Positions 10,163 to 19,504 of a DNA stretch of 64,000 nt are shown in pieces. Source of the stretch: Spirochaetota bacterium. Its GTDB lineage: Bacteria > Spirochaetota > UBA4802 > JAKQUI01. The notes under the pieces were generated by a model. That model did no database searches. It had not been told where the DNA came from and was given only the letters and a program-made list of their open reading frames with translations. The number at the start of each line of letters is the position of its first letter. Positions within the stretch are counted from its first letter, which is position 1. The translations under genes and the position numbers were made by a program. Location: the NCBI GenBank assembly GCA_029562645.1, contig JAKQUI010000003.1, positions 62,001-126,000 on the forward strand, written 5' to 3'.

Positions 10163-10993
10163 CTAGCGGAAGTACCCCACCGCGTTCCGGAAAATCGCCA
10201 TCCCCTCCCCCTCCTCCGGGAGCGTGACGCCGTCGCGTCGCGCGTGTTCGCGGCGCAGCGTCCAGTCGTCGCGGTGCGTGGGCAGGATGTTTCGCTCCGG
10301 ATGGGGCATCATCCCCATGAGGCGGCCGGACGGGTCGCAGACCGCCGCGATATCATGGAGCGCGCCGTTCGGATTGTGCGGGAAAACGCCGTTCGCCGGG
10401 GAGCCGTCGGGGAGCACGTAGCGCATGCACGCCAGATACCGCGTCTCGATGGCCGCGAGGATCTCCTCGGGCGCATAGAAGTTCCCCTCGCCATGGGCGA
10501 TAGGGATGTGCAGCCGCTCGATTCCCCGGATGAACACCGACGGGCACGCCCGCTCCACCGCGAGGTCCACCCACCGGCACTCGTAACGCGACGATTCATT
10601 GTGCTCGAGCGACACCTCCGCGTCCCCGCGAAAACCGCCCAGCGCGGGGACCAATCCGAGGTTCGCCATCACCTGAAAGCCGTTGCAGATCCCCAGCACC
10701 AGCGTGTCGCGGCCCACGAATGCGAGAAACTCGTCGAGCAGATTGTTCTTGATGCGGTTGGCGAGCGCCTTGCCGCTGCCGGTGTCGTCGCCGTAGGAGA
10801 AGCCCCCGGGGAAGGAAAAGATCTGGTAGCCGTCCAGCATCGACGGCGTTTCGATGATATCGTTGATGTGCACAATGTCCGCGCGCGCGCCGGCCCGCTC
10901 GAAGGCGTACCTCGTTTCGTTGTCGCAATTGATGCCGTAGCCGGTGAGGACCAGCGTCCGGGGTTGCGCCGTTGATGTGGTTTGTGCTTTCAT
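10163..10993 (-). CDS. purQ: Phosphoribosylformylglycinamidine synthase, glutaminase subunit (PurQ)
   Basis: Supplies ammonia from glutamine to PurL in step 4 of purine synthesis. The 276-residue product is a class I amidotransferase with nucleophile Cys in LGICNGFQVM, oxyanion-region FSFPGGFSYGDD and the C-terminal GMMPHPERN, which carries the His/Glu of the triad. It is slightly longer than the usual small PurQ (about 230) because of an N-terminal extension and an insert around residues 125-150. It lies 285 bases downstream of purL on the same strand; the gap is filled with hairpin repeats. The pairing of separate PurQ with a PurS-bearing PurL is consistent. Confidence 0.93.
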   Translation of the reverse strand: MKAQTTSTAQPRTLVLTGYGINCDNETRYAFERAGARADIVHINDIIETPSMLDGYQIFSFPGGFSYGDDTGSGKALANRIKNNLLDEFLAFVGRDTLVLGICNGFQVMANLGLVPALGGFRGDAEVSLEHNESSRYECRWVDLAVERACPSVFIRGIERLHIPIAHGEGNFYAPEEILAAIETRYLACMRYVLPDGSPANGVFPHNPNGALHDIAAVCDPSGRLMGMMPHPERNILPTHRDDWTLRREHARRDGVTLPEEGEGMAIFRNAVGYFR

Positions 10994-11047
10994 GTTCGTT
11001 TTATTGCTCTAATCCGAGTCTGTGCTACTCACCCTCGGCTCTGCCGC

Positions 11048-11262
11048 GTCCCTCTCTACTCATAGAGAGGGACTTCTCACTACTAGACTCGCGCCTGACC
11101 ACCCCCTCTCTATTTAGAGAGAGGGGGCCGGGGGGTGAGTGGAAAAATCGCCTCATATCAATATATTCCTTCTCACCCTGGACCGCTCGTCGTGAGCGCA
11201 TCAATTCATTTCAGCTCAGCCTCGCGAGAAGCTTCTTTCCCCCCTCTCCTGCGGGAGAGGGG
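11048..11262. repeat. Three related GC-rich hairpin repeats between purL and purQ
   Basis: Three perfect inverted repeats share the core CCCTCTC/GAGAGGG: arms 11048-11057 with 11064-11073, 11102-11111 with 11118-11127, and 11241-11249 with 11254-11262. The second and third are each followed by a run of G and then TGAG or CGAG, so they look like copies of one element. None is followed by a T-run, so they are not simple intrinsic terminators. They resemble dispersed intergenic palindromic repeats of many GC-rich bacteria. Between them lies unstructured sequence with no convincing gene. Confidence 0.6.
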
Positions 11263-11278
11263 ACGGGGGCGAGGTGCC

Positions 11279-14200
11279 CTAAAAATCCTTAAAAACCCCG
11301 CGATATCGTCCCAGCAACGCATCGACGCTCGCCGTTATGATGTTGCCGCCATTCGTCCCTTTTACGCAGACACTGTCGTCGTTTGTCACTGCGCCGATGC
11401 GCCCGAGCGCCACGCCGCGCATCGCCGTCTCGAAGGCGTCCGCGTTGTTCGGATCGACGCTCACGAGGACGCGCCCCTGCGATTCAGAATAGAGTATCGT
11501 ATCGTTTCGGGAAACGCCCTTCGTGGGGACCGCGGATAAGTCGATACCGCAACCGAGCATGCCGGCCATGGCTGATTTCGCGAGCGCCACGCCCAATCCC
11601 CCGCGCTCCACGCTGATGCTGGACGCGACGAGGCCGCGCCGCATCGCCGCCGAGAGCGCGCGATAGGCCGTCGCGTTCTTCGCGGCGTCCACCGACGGGG
11701 CGGTGTCGCCGATGTATCGCGCGCCCGAGGTCCGTTCGCCCATGTACGCGAGGTACTCGCTCCCCCCGGTTTCGTCGAGCGTTTCGCCGATGAGATAGAT
11801 GAGGTCGCCCGGAAACTTGAAGTCGATCGTCTGGCAAAAACCGACGTCCTCCACCACGCCGATGGAGGAGACGAGCAGCGTGGGCGGCGCCGATATCATC
11901 ACCTCGTTGAAGTGCTCGTCGTAGCCGCGGAAATCGTTGAACATGCTGTCCTTGCCGGAGACGAACGGCGTCCCGTAGGCCACCGCGTAATCGTAGCAGG
12001 CGCGCGCCGCGAGCTTGAGCTCGCCGAGCCGCTCGGGATTGGTCGAATCGCACCAGCAGAAATTGTCGAGCAGCGCCAGGACATCGAGCGAGCCGCCGAC
12101 CGCAACCGCGTTTCGTACGGCGGTGTCGATGGCGCAGGCGGCCATTCGATACGGGTCGATGTCGCCGTATGACGGATAGAGCCCCTGCGAGAGGACCACG
12201 CCGCGCGGCGAATCATACCGCGGCCGTATGACCGTGGCGTTCGCGTTTACCCGCCCCCTGCCCTGCAGGGGCTTGATGCACGAATTCGCCTGCACCTCGT
12301 GGTCGTACTGGTGCGAGATGAACGCGAAGCTCGCGGTGTTGAGGCGCGCGACCATGTCCGCAAACACGGCGGACGGCTCGGCCGGATCGGGAAAGTCGGG
12401 ATACGGGTTCTTCTTTGGGGTGTACGTCGTCGTGAGCGTTTTTCGCGGCAGCCCGTCGTGCAAAAAGGACATGTCGAGATCGAAAATTGTCTTTCCCCGG
12501 TAGCGGACGATGCCGCGCTCGCGCGCGGTGAAGGCGCCGATCGCCGTCGCCTCCACGCCGCGCCGGCGCATGAGATCGAGAAACGCGTCGAGCTTGTCCG
12601 GCGGTATCGCCAGGGTCATGCGCTCCTGCGACTCGCTCACCCAGATCTGCCAGGGGGCGAGGCCGTGGTACTTGAGCGGCACGAGCTCGAGGTCCACCTC
12701 GAAGCCGCCGCACTCGCGCGCCATCTCCGCCACCGAGCAGGAGAGCCCCCCCGCGCCGTTGTCGGTGATGGAGCGGTACAGCCCCATCCCGCGCGCCTCG
12801 GCGACGATGGCGTCGGAGAGTTTTTTCTGGGTGATGGGGTCGCCGATCTGGACCGCGGTCGCGGGGCTGCCCGACGAGAGCGCCTCCGAGGAGAAGGTCG
12901 CGCCGTGGATGCCGTCGCGGCCCACGCGCCCGCCGACCATCACGATGCGGTCGCCGGGCATCGCGCGCTTTTCCACCGACGGCGCGCCGTTGACCTCGCG
13001 CGGGATGAGCCCGACCGTCCCCACGAAGACGAGCGGCTTGCCGCTGTAGCGGTCGTCGAAATACACGAATCCCTGCGGCGTGGGGATGCCCGAGCAGTTG
13101 CCGCCAACGTTCACGCCGTGGATCACCCCTTCCATGATGCGCCGCGGCGAGAGCAGGCGCGATTCGCGGTCCGTGGTTCGATAGAGGGGCGCCTCCCGGA
13201 ACGGATCGGCGAAACAGAAGCCGTAGCGGTTGGCGATGGGGCGCGCGCCCATCCCGAAGCCCAGCGCGTCGCGGTTCACGCCCACGATGCCGGTGATGGA
13301 GCCGCCGAAGGGGTCCAGGGCGCTCGGGCTGTTGTGCGTCTCGACCTTGTCGGCCACGATCCACTCGTCGTCGAAGATGATCCCGCCGGCATTGTCCGAG
13401 AAGACCGAGAGGCAAAAATCGTCCTTCCCCTTCTCTCGGCGGACGCGCTCGGTGGCCGCGCGGATGCAGGCCTTGAATATCCCCTCGTCGATCTCGTCGA
13501 TCTTCGCGGCGAAGATGGTATGCTTGCAGTGCTCGCTCCAGGTTTGCGCGATCGATTCGAGCTCCACGTCGGTGGGGTCTCGCTTCTCGATGTTCTGGAA
13601 ATAGTTCTTGATGACGCCCAGCGACAGCATGTCGAGCGCGAGCGGTCCGCGCCGCGTGCCGTCAGGATCGGCGATGCCCTCCCTGCCCAGCCGCAGGAGC
13701 TCGTCGTCGGAGACCGCCAGGCTCACCACGTCGGCCTCGGGCCGCTCGTGAAGCGTGACCACCGGGATGGCCATGCCCATGCCGCCCGCGGCGCGGTACT
13801 CGTCCGCGGAGAGGATCTTCACGCGCTGGATGAGCGGGTTCGCGAGCTCGGCGCCGATCCGCTCCGCGGCGTCGCGATCGAGCGCGCCGGCAAAGAAATA
13901 CGTGGTCGTGGTGAAGACCGAGGTCTCGGGATCGAGCGGCAACTTCGCGAGGTCCTCGATCGCCTCGCGCGCGGTGGTCGCCACGTTGTCGGTCACGCCG
14001 GGCAGGAAGCCGATCTCGACGGCTTGGTCGAACCGCTCCGGGAGGTACGGTTGATTGACGGCGTGTCCCTGCGTGACGCGCTGCGCGAGCATGTCCGCTG
14101 CCGCGCGCGCCTGCTCGTCGGTGATGGCGGCGTTCACGAGATAGTTGTCGGTGATGACGACCGCGTCGACGCGGAACCCGAGCCGCCGGAGCTTGGCCGC

Positions 14201-14281
14201 GAGCACCCGCGCGCGCGCGTCGTGGACGCGGTAGAACACCTCGATGCGGTATCGGGCTTGGGGGATGGCGTGCGCGGGCAT
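11279..14281 (-). CDS. purL: Phosphoribosylformylglycinamidine synthase, PurS-PurL fusion
   Basis: ATP-dependent FGAR amidotransferase synthetase subunit. The 1000-residue product is much longer than small PurL (about 740). The extra N terminus (about residues 1-95, RYRIEVFYRVHDARAR) looks like PurS followed by a linker, so the bridging subunit appears fused. Synthetase motifs include QTWSEHCKHT, VETHNSPSALDPFGG, GGNCSGIPTPQG, DNGAGGLSC and SGKDSMFNDF. The ATG at 14281 is used because homologous PurS-like sequence begins right after it; the frame is open further upstream but there it is antisense to gmhA. AGAGGAAG lies about 14 bases before the start. It is divergent from gmhA and presumably co-transcribed with purQ. 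Confidence 0.93.
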   Translation of the reverse strand: MPAHAIPQARYRIEVFYRVHDARARVLAAKLRRLGFRVDAVVITDNYLVNAAITDEQARAAADMLAQRVTQGHAVNQPYLPERFDQAVEIGFLPGVTDNVATTAREAIEDLAKLPLDPETSVFTTTTYFFAGALDRDAAERIGAELANPLIQRVKILSADEYRAAGGMGMAIPVVTLHERPEADVVSLAVSDDELLRLGREGIADPDGTRRGPLALDMLSLGVIKNYFQNIEKRDPTDVELESIAQTWSEHCKHTIFAAKIDEIDEGIFKACIRAATERVRREKGKDDFCLSVFSDNAGGIIFDDEWIVADKVETHNSPSALDPFGGSITGIVGVNRDALGFGMGARPIANRYGFCFADPFREAPLYRTTDRESRLLSPRRIMEGVIHGVNVGGNCSGIPTPQGFVYFDDRYSGKPLVFVGTVGLIPREVNGAPSVEKRAMPGDRIVMVGGRVGRDGIHGATFSSEALSSGSPATAVQIGDPITQKKLSDAIVAEARGMGLYRSITDNGAGGLSCSVAEMARECGGFEVDLELVPLKYHGLAPWQIWVSESQERMTLAIPPDKLDAFLDLMRRRGVEATAIGAFTARERGIVRYRGKTIFDLDMSFLHDGLPRKTLTTTYTPKKNPYPDFPDPAEPSAVFADMVARLNTASFAFISHQYDHEVQANSCIKPLQGRGRVNANATVIRPRYDSPRGVVLSQGLYPSYGDIDPYRMAACAIDTAVRNAVAVGGSLDVLALLDNFCWCDSTNPERLGELKLAARACYDYAVAYGTPFVSGKDSMFNDFRGYDEHFNEVMISAPPTLLVSSIGVVEDVGFCQTIDFKFPGDLIYLIGETLDETGGSEYLAYMGERTSGARYIGDTAPSVDAAKNATAYRALSAAMRRGLVASSISVERGGLGVALAKSAMAGMLGCGIDLSAVPTKGVSRNDTILYSESQGRVLVSVDPNNADAFETAMRGVALGRIGAVTNDDSVCVKGTNGGNIITASVDALLGRYRGVFKDF

Positions 14282-14389
14282 GGGAATCGGTGCTTCCTCT
14301 GGACAAGATACGGTCGACGGTGATAGTCGCCGCCAGACGCGCGAACTTGGCAAGAAGATTTTATCACTTTCCGAACGGGAAAATTCAAC

Positions 14390-14418
14390 TTGACATTCCC
14401 GCTCGAACGAACGATACC
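14390..14418 (+). promoter_or_regulatory. Possible sigma-70-type promoter for gmhA-hldE
   Basis: A perfect TTGACA at 14390-14395 is followed after 17 bases by GATACC (14413-14418), a weak -10. It lies in the AT-rich gap between the divergent purL and gmhA genes, giving a leader of about 25 bases before the gmhA ATG. Position and -35 are good; the -10 is poor. Confidence 0.3.
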
Positions 14419-14449
14419 CCCGCCATTCCACAGCGACGGAGAGCCCGAC

Positions 14450-15016
14450 ATGATGAACATATTCGATGATTCGCTCGCCGAGCACCAGGCGCTTTTCGCG
14501 ACGCTCGGCGCGATGCGCGGCGAGATCGAACGGTTCGCCGCCGCGGCGATCGAGGCGCTGCGCGCGGGGAAGAAGATCCTCATCATGGGCAACGGGGGCA
14601 GCGCGGCCGACAGCCAGCACTTCGCCGCCGAGCTCGTGAGCCGCTTCAAGAAGGAGCGCACGGGCCTGCCCGCGATCGCGCTCACCACTGACACCTCCAT
14701 CATCACGGCCATCGGGAACGATTACCACTACAACCGCGTGTTCGCGCGGCAGGTGGAGGCGCTCGGATCGCCCGGCGACCTCGTGCTCGGGATCTCCACC
14801 TCGGGCAACAGCGCCAACATCGTCGAAGCGATGCACAGCGCGCGCGCAGCGGGCTGCCGCACCGTGGGCCTCCTGGGACGCGACGGGGGCGCCATCGCCC
14901 CGCTGGTGGACCTTCCCGTCATCGTGCGGCACCAGAACACGCCGCGGGTGCAGGAGGGGCACCTGCTCATCATCCACGTGGTCTGCGAAATAATAGAGGA
15001 AACGCTCTTTCAATGA
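14450..15016 (+). CDS. gmhA: Sedoheptulose 7-phosphate isomerase
   Basis: First enzyme of ADP-heptose synthesis for LPS core: sedoheptulose 7-phosphate to D-glycero-manno-heptose 7-phosphate, in the cytoplasm. The 188-residue SIS-domain protein has the phosphate-binding motifs [16 protein letters not shown] and [11 protein letters not shown], and the Glu/His residues in [13 protein letters not shown]. The ATG at 14450 has GGAG at eight bases; a second ATG follows at once. Its TGA overlaps the hldE ATG as ATGA, so the two are translationally coupled. No gmhB is present in the window. Confidence 0.93.
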   Translation: MMNIFDDSLAEHQALFATLGAMRGEIERFAAAAIEALRAGKKILIMGNGGSAADSQHFAAELVSRFKKERTGLPAIALTTDTSIITAIGNDYHYNRVFARQVEALGSPGDLVLGISTSGNSANIVEAMHSARAAGCRTVGLLGRDGGAIAPLVDLPVIVRHQNTPRVQEGHLLIIHVVCEIIEETLFQ

Positions 15017-16335
15017 TCAACCTGAACTTCTCCGCCGCGCGCGTCCTGGTGATCGGCGACGCGATCCTCGACCGCTACTACTTCGGGCGCGTGAGCCGCA
15101 TCTCGCCCGAGGCGCCGGTGCCCATCGTGAAGGTGGCCCGCCAGACGAACACGCTGGGCGGCGCCTGCAACGTGGTGCACAATATCGCGCATCTCGGCGC
15201 CGCGTCGCGCCTGGTCGGCGTCGCCGGGCGTGACGCCGACCGGACCGTCGTCGAAGCGCTCCTCGGGGACATCGGCGTGGAGCACACGCTCTTCGACACG
15301 GGCACGCCGACGACGACGAAGGTGCGCGTGATCGGCGAGCACCAGCAGGTGGTGCGGCTCGACTTCGAGGAGGTGGCGCCCATCGTCTCGGCGCTGGCCG
15401 ACGAGATCATCGCGCTGGTGAACGCGGAGCTTCCGGGCGTCGGCGCCATCGTCATCTCCGACTACGGCAAGGGCGTGTGCACGCCGGAGCTCTGCCAGCG
15501 CATCATCGGCGCGGCGCGGGAGCGGGGGCGCTTCGTGGTCGTGGACCCGAAGGGGCGCGACTGGAGCAAGTACGCGGGGGCGTCCATCATCACCCCCAAC
15601 GTGAACGAGCTGTCCGATGTGGCCGGAACGACCATCCCGAACGAGGACGGCCCGATTGCGAACTGCGGCCGCGAAATCCTGGAGCGCTACGATCTCGCCT
15701 CGCTTCTGGTCACGCGCTCCGACCGCGGCATGAGCCTGGTCACCCGCGAGGGCGTCACGCACATCCCCACCGAGGCGCTGGAGGTGTTCGACGTCTCCGG
15801 CGCGGGCGACACGGTGGTCGCGACGCTCGCGGTGTCGGTCGCCTCCGGCCTGGACCTCGCGAAGGCGGTCACGATCGCCAATCGCGCCGCGGGCGTGGTG
15901 GTGGGCAAGTTCGGTACGGCGCCCATCGAGTTCGAGGAGCTGGTCCATTTCGTGAGCGGACGGATCGAGTCCAAGGTGGTCGCGCACGCGATGCTGCCGT
16001 CCATCATCAGCCGGCTGCACTTCAAGGGGAAGCGCGTGGTGATGGCCTTCGGCACCTTCTCGGCGATGGACCTGGCGACGATCACCACGCTCAAGAAGGC
16101 GCGGGCGATCGGCGATGTCCTCATCGTGGGCATCGAGGAGTCGGCGGCGCCGGACGATGCGGCCGCCCGCGCCGAGCTCGTCGCGAGCATCGAGCACGTT
16201 GACTTCGTGACCATCGCGCGCGCCGAGCGGATCGGCGAGATGCTTGGCCGCGAGCCCGTCGACGCCATCGCGGTATCGGCGCACTCGCCCCTCCTCGACG
16301 AGGCCCCGGCCTCCATCCCGCGCATGACCGTCTAA
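15013..16335 (+). CDS. hldE: D-glycero-beta-D-manno-heptose-7-phosphate kinase with degenerate cytidylyltransferase-like C-terminal domain
   Basis: Residues 1 to about 325 form a ribokinase-family heptose-7-phosphate kinase with [40 protein letters not shown] and the catalytic DVSGAGDT. The remaining 115 residues align in pattern with the HldE nucleotidyltransferase domain ([12 protein letters not shown] matches the family ARKLGDRLIVAV). But where the family has FDILHAGH this protein reads [12 protein letters not shown], so the catalytic HxGH is missing, and the end is short and diverged. The kinase should work; the ADP-transfer half is probably dead or structural, so another enzyme may supply that step. 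It overlaps gmhA by four bases. Confidence 0.85.
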   Translation: MINLNFSAARVLVIGDAILDRYYFGRVSRISPEAPVPIVKVARQTNTLGGACNVVHNIAHLGAASRLVGVAGRDADRTVVEALLGDIGVEHTLFDTGTPTTTKVRVIGEHQQVVRLDFEEVAPIVSALADEIIALVNAELPGVGAIVISDYGKGVCTPELCQRIIGAARERGRFVVVDPKGRDWSKYAGASIITPNVNELSDVAGTTIPNEDGPIANCGREILERYDLASLLVTRSDRGMSLVTREGVTHIPTEALEVFDVSGAGDTVVATLAVSVASGLDLAKAVTIANRAAGVVVGKFGTAPIEFEELVHFVSGRIESKVVAHAMLPSIISRLHFKGKRVVMAFGTFSAMDLATITTLKKARAIGDVLIVGIEESAAPDDAAARAELVASIEHVDFVTIARAERIGEMLGREPVDAIAVSAHSPLLDEAPASIPRMTV

Positions 16336-16417
16336 GCGGTCCGATATGTATTGACAAAATATCGACATCGCGCTGAATGGCGTCATAAAACCACGAGAGA
16401 AAAGAAAACGACCGCAT

Positions 16418-18037
16418 ATGAAATTCAGCGAGCTCAATCTCCACGAAAACATCATGAAGGGAATAGCCGACGCCGGCTTCGAAGAGTGCATGCCCGTGCA
16501 GGCGGCGACCTTCACGCACACCCTGAACGGCACGGACGTGCTGGTCCAGTCGCAAACGGGCACCGGCAAGACCGTCGCCTTCCTCATCTCCATCTACCAG
16601 CTCATGCTCACCGACGACCGCTACAAGGACGGCAAGGCGCTCATCATCGTCCCCACGCGCGAGCTCGCCGTCCAGATCGAGGACGAGGCGAAACTCATCG
16701 GGGCGCACCTCCCCCTTCGCATCGGGAGCTTCTACGGCGGCGTGGGATACAATCAACAGGACCGCCTGCTCGAGAAGGGCGTGGACATCATGATCGGCAC
16801 GCCGGGCCGCCTGTTGGACTACAGTAACTCGAACAAGATCGATTTCGAGGAGGTGAAGATCCTCGTCATCGACGAGGCCGACCGCCTCTTCGACATGGGC
16901 TTCTATCCGGACCTCCGGCGGATGCTGCGGCAGATGGTCCCCGCGCGCAAGCGCATGACCATGCTCTACAGCGCCACGCTGGGCAACGACGTGAAGCGCC
17001 TCTCGAGCGATTACATGAACGAGCCCGAGGAGATCACCATCGCGCCCGAGAAGGTGACCGTGGAGCTCGTGACGCAGCGGCTGTACCACGTGGGCCGCTC
17101 CGAGAAGTTCCGCCTCCTCCTGGGCATACTCAAGAAGGAGAACCCGAACAACGCCCTCATCTTCACCAACACCAAGCGTGCGGCGGTGGAGATCGCCAAG
17201 CGCCTGGAGTACAATGGCTATCCCTGCGAGTTCATCATGGGGGACCTGCCGCAGAGCAAGCGGCTCAAGATCATCGACGACATCAAGGACGGGAAGATCC
17301 GCTTTCTGGTTGCGACCAACGTCGCCGCGCGGGGCCTCCATATCGACGATTTGGACCTGGTGGTGAACTACGACCTCCCGCAGGACGAGGAGGACTACGT
17401 GCACCGCATCGGCCGCACGGCGCGCGCCGGGAAGAGCGGCATGGCCATCTCGCTCGCCTGCCCCGAGTTCGTCTACAGCCTCGAGGCCATCGAGGACTAC
17501 ACCAAGATGAAAATCCCGGTCGAGTGGCCGGATGAGAGCCTCTTCGCCGAGGACAAGAGCAAGGGCGTCCGCATGGCGCCGCTCCGCGACAAGCGCGACC
17601 GGGACCGCGGACGCGGCGACCGGCCGCGGGGGGACCGCAAGCGGCGTCGGGACGAGAAGCCCGCCGCGCGTCGCGAGCACGCCCGTCCGGCCGAACGCGC
17701 GCCGCATAAAAAACGCGAGACCGCGGAAGAGCCCGGACGCGAACCGCGCGCGCACCACGAGAAACGCGACCGGCACGCCGCGCGCGCCGAGGGCGACACG
17801 ACGCAGCGCGACGCGAAGGCCAAGCGCCCGCGGCGCAAGCGGGGCGGTAAAAAGAAATCGACGGACGAGCGCCTGGAGCAATACCGCGAGAAATACGGCG
17901 AAGACTTCACGGTGAAGAACGAAACGCATCGCGCCTCCCGCAAAGACGGAACGGACAAGAAGCGAGCGCAACCGGAAAAGTCGAAAAAGGGCATCCTCGA
18001 TCGGATCAAGGGAATTTTCGGCAAAAAGAAGAAATAG
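16418..18037 (+). CDS. DEAD-box ATP-dependent RNA helicase with long basic tail
   Basis: 539 residues. The helicase core (about 1-375) has the Q motif with PVQAATF, Walker A SQTGTGKT, PTRELAVQ, TPGRLLDY, VIDEADRLFDMGF (a DEAD box), SATLG, ARGLHID and HRIGRTARAGK. It resembles RhlB/RhlE-type helicases. The last 150 residues are dominated by Arg, Lys, Asp and Glu, ending GIFGKKKK, and are likely a disordered RNA-binding tail. It probably remodels RNA in ribosome assembly or mRNA decay. Upstream, a TTGACA at 16353 and a TCGACA at 16364 are possible -35 elements. A membrane protein gene follows 21 bases downstream. Confidence 0.92.
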   Translation: MKFSELNLHENIMKGIADAGFEECMPVQAATFTHTLNGTDVLVQSQTGTGKTVAFLISIYQLMLTDDRYKDGKALIIVPTRELAVQIEDEAKLIGAHLPLRIGSFYGGVGYNQQDRLLEKGVDIMIGTPGRLLDYSNSNKIDFEEVKILVIDEADRLFDMGFYPDLRRMLRQMVPARKRMTMLYSATLGNDVKRLSSDYMNEPEEITIAPEKVTVELVTQRLYHVGRSEKFRLLLGILKKENPNNALIFTNTKRAAVEIAKRLEYNGYPCEFIMGDLPQSKRLKIIDDIKDGKIRFLVATNVAARGLHIDDLDLVVNYDLPQDEEDYVHRIGRTARAGKSGMAISLACPEFVYSLEAIEDYTKMKIPVEWPDESLFAEDKSKGVRMAPLRDKRDRDRGRGDRPRGDRKRRRDEKPAARREHARPAERAPHKKRETAEEPGREPRAHHEKRDRHAARAEGDTTQRDAKAKRPRRKRGGKKKSTDERLEQYREKYGEDFTVKNETHRASRKDGTDKKRAQPEKSKKGILDRIKGIFGKKKK

Positions 18038-18058
18038 CACCGTCCACGGAGGTCTCCC

Positions 18059-18715
18059 ATGACGCAGGCATCGATGACCGCGCTCCAGGGATTGCGCGAT
18101 CTCACCATGATCAAGTGGTACGTGATCCCGCTTCTCGCGATCACCTTCTATATCTACGCCACGGAGATGAGGCAGGCCCGGCGGACCGGCGACTGGAACG
18201 CCGTCTTCGCCGGACTCACCGTCTTCGGGATGGACTTCATCAACGAGACATGGAACGGCTGGGTGCTGGCCATCGGCGGCCGTTCGGCCTTCTGGACCGC
18301 ACCCGGCGACACGGCGCTGCGCACCATGGTGGGCTGGAACATCGAGATCATGTTCATGTTCCTCATCGCCGGCATCATCTTCCACCACACCCTCTCGGAG
18401 GACTTTCGGCACAAGAAAATCCTGGGCGTCCCGGAAGACTGGTTCTGGGCGATCGCCTTTTCGGCCTTCTGCGTCTTCGTCGAGGTGCTGCTCAACATCG
18501 GCGGCCACCTGGTGTGGGAGTACCCCTTCTGGCACGCGTCATTCGGCGGGGTATGGCTGATATTTCTCATCGGCTACTTCCACTTCTTCGCCGCGGCGAT
18601 CCTCGTGATCCGCATGAAAATGAAGCGATACAAGCTCTGGACGCTGGCCGCCATCTACGCGATCGCGATCCTGATGAACGTCATCGGGATGGGCGTCATG
18701 GGCTGGAAGTACTGA
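18059..18715 (+). CDS. Polytopic membrane protein of unknown function
   Basis: 218-residue integral membrane protein with about six hydrophobic segments. Polar residues sit inside or at the edge of the helices: DFINETWNGW (about 60), GWNIEIMFMF (about 93), FVEVLLNIGGHLVWEYPFW (about 140) and GYFHFFAA. Clustered Glu, Asn, His and Trp in membranes suggest a ligand- or cofactor-binding pocket, but I do not recognise the family. GGAGG precedes the ATG by six bases. It follows the helicase by 21 bases, so the two are probably co-transcribed. Confidence 0.75.
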   Translation: MTQASMTALQGLRDLTMIKWYVIPLLAITFYIYATEMRQARRTGDWNAVFAGLTVFGMDFINETWNGWVLAIGGRSAFWTAPGDTALRTMVGWNIEIMFMFLIAGIIFHHTLSEDFRHKKILGVPEDWFWAIAFSAFCVFVEVLLNIGGHLVWEYPFWHASFGGVWLIFLIGYFHFFAAAILVIRMKMKRYKLWTLAAIYAIAILMNVIGMGVMGWKY

Positions 18716-18721
18716 CCGCCA

Positions 18722-19282
18722 CTAATCCTCGTACTCCAATTCCTTCCGCAGCTGGCGCACACGCGCCCTGACGACGTCCGGTTGCGGGAAATTCGTGGTA
18801 TTGCTCTTCGCGCTGGCGTCGAGCTTCATGTATTCCTGGACGCCGATACGCTGCACGTCGGGATCGTCGTGGTTCAGGGCGGCCAGAATGATGTCGACCT
18901 TGTCCGGAACATGGTGCAGCAACGCAATGCGCATCGCCGCCTGGGCCGGAATCGCCGATTTTTTATATCCGAAAGACTCCTTCCTGTCGTGCGTGCCGCT
19001 GGAGAAGTTCCTGGAGAGGAATGAACCGATCGTCTTCGCCATGAGACGGTACGCTTCGTTGTAAAGCTCCCGGGCGCGCTTGTAGTTCTGCAGCGATTTG
19101 CTGGTGCTGTCCTTCGGAAGCGGCTCAAGCGACTTAATCTCGTCCATCTTGACGAACAACCGCTCCACGTTTTCCGTTTCGGACTCCTTCAGGATATCCT
19201 CGAACTCCGTGATGTAATCGCGCGCCTGCTGCGCGAAGGTCCCCAGCAGGGTGTTCATCGAAGTGTTGCAATCTTCGGCCAT
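18722..19282 (-). CDS. Conserved-looking hypothetical protein, helical
   Basis: 186 residues, cytoplasmic, no signal peptide, predicted mostly alpha-helical. The N-terminal 100 residues look like a helical bundle or coiled coil (ARDYITEFEDILKESETEN). The C-terminal part, around IALLHHVPDKVDIILAALNHDDPDVQRIGVQEY, reads like one HEAT-type helical repeat. The MAEDCNTS start at 19282 is preferred over an ATG 14 codons upstream because of the G-rich stretch before it. It is convergent with the membrane protein, with only six bases between the stops. No function is assigned. Confidence 0.6.
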   Translation of the reverse strand: MAEDCNTSMNTLLGTFAQQARDYITEFEDILKESETENVERLFVKMDEIKSLEPLPKDSTSKSLQNYKRARELYNEAYRLMAKTIGSFLSRNFSSGTHDRKESFGYKKSAIPAQAAMRIALLHHVPDKVDIILAALNHDDPDVQRIGVQEYMKLDASAKSNTTNFPQPDVVRARVRQLRKELEYED

Positions 19283-19504
19283 GTTGTCCCCCGATCCATG
19301 ATGCTGATGATTGAATTCTGCCAACGATGATCATCATATGCATGGATTTTTGTGCATGCAAGGCAATTTTCGCCGCGGCGGGAAAAAGATTGCCGCTGCC
19401 GTTCTTCACTGGCGCCGCGGAATCGTAATAAAATGATTGCATTCGGTGCGCCATCATGCGACACACACCCTATCATCCCGGAACAGATTTCGCGAGGTGG
19501 CGCC

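Noticed and set aside
11102-11127. Hairpin after purL as an intrinsic terminator
   Set aside because: A G-run, not a T-run, follows on the plus strand and no T-run follows on the minus strand either.
12299-14323. Long plus-strand open frame opposite purL
   Set aside because: Shadow of purL; biased composition and no ribosome-binding site.
16121-18535. Long minus-strand open frame across hldE, the helicase and the membrane protein
   Set aside because: It spans three genes that have strong family evidence on the other strand.
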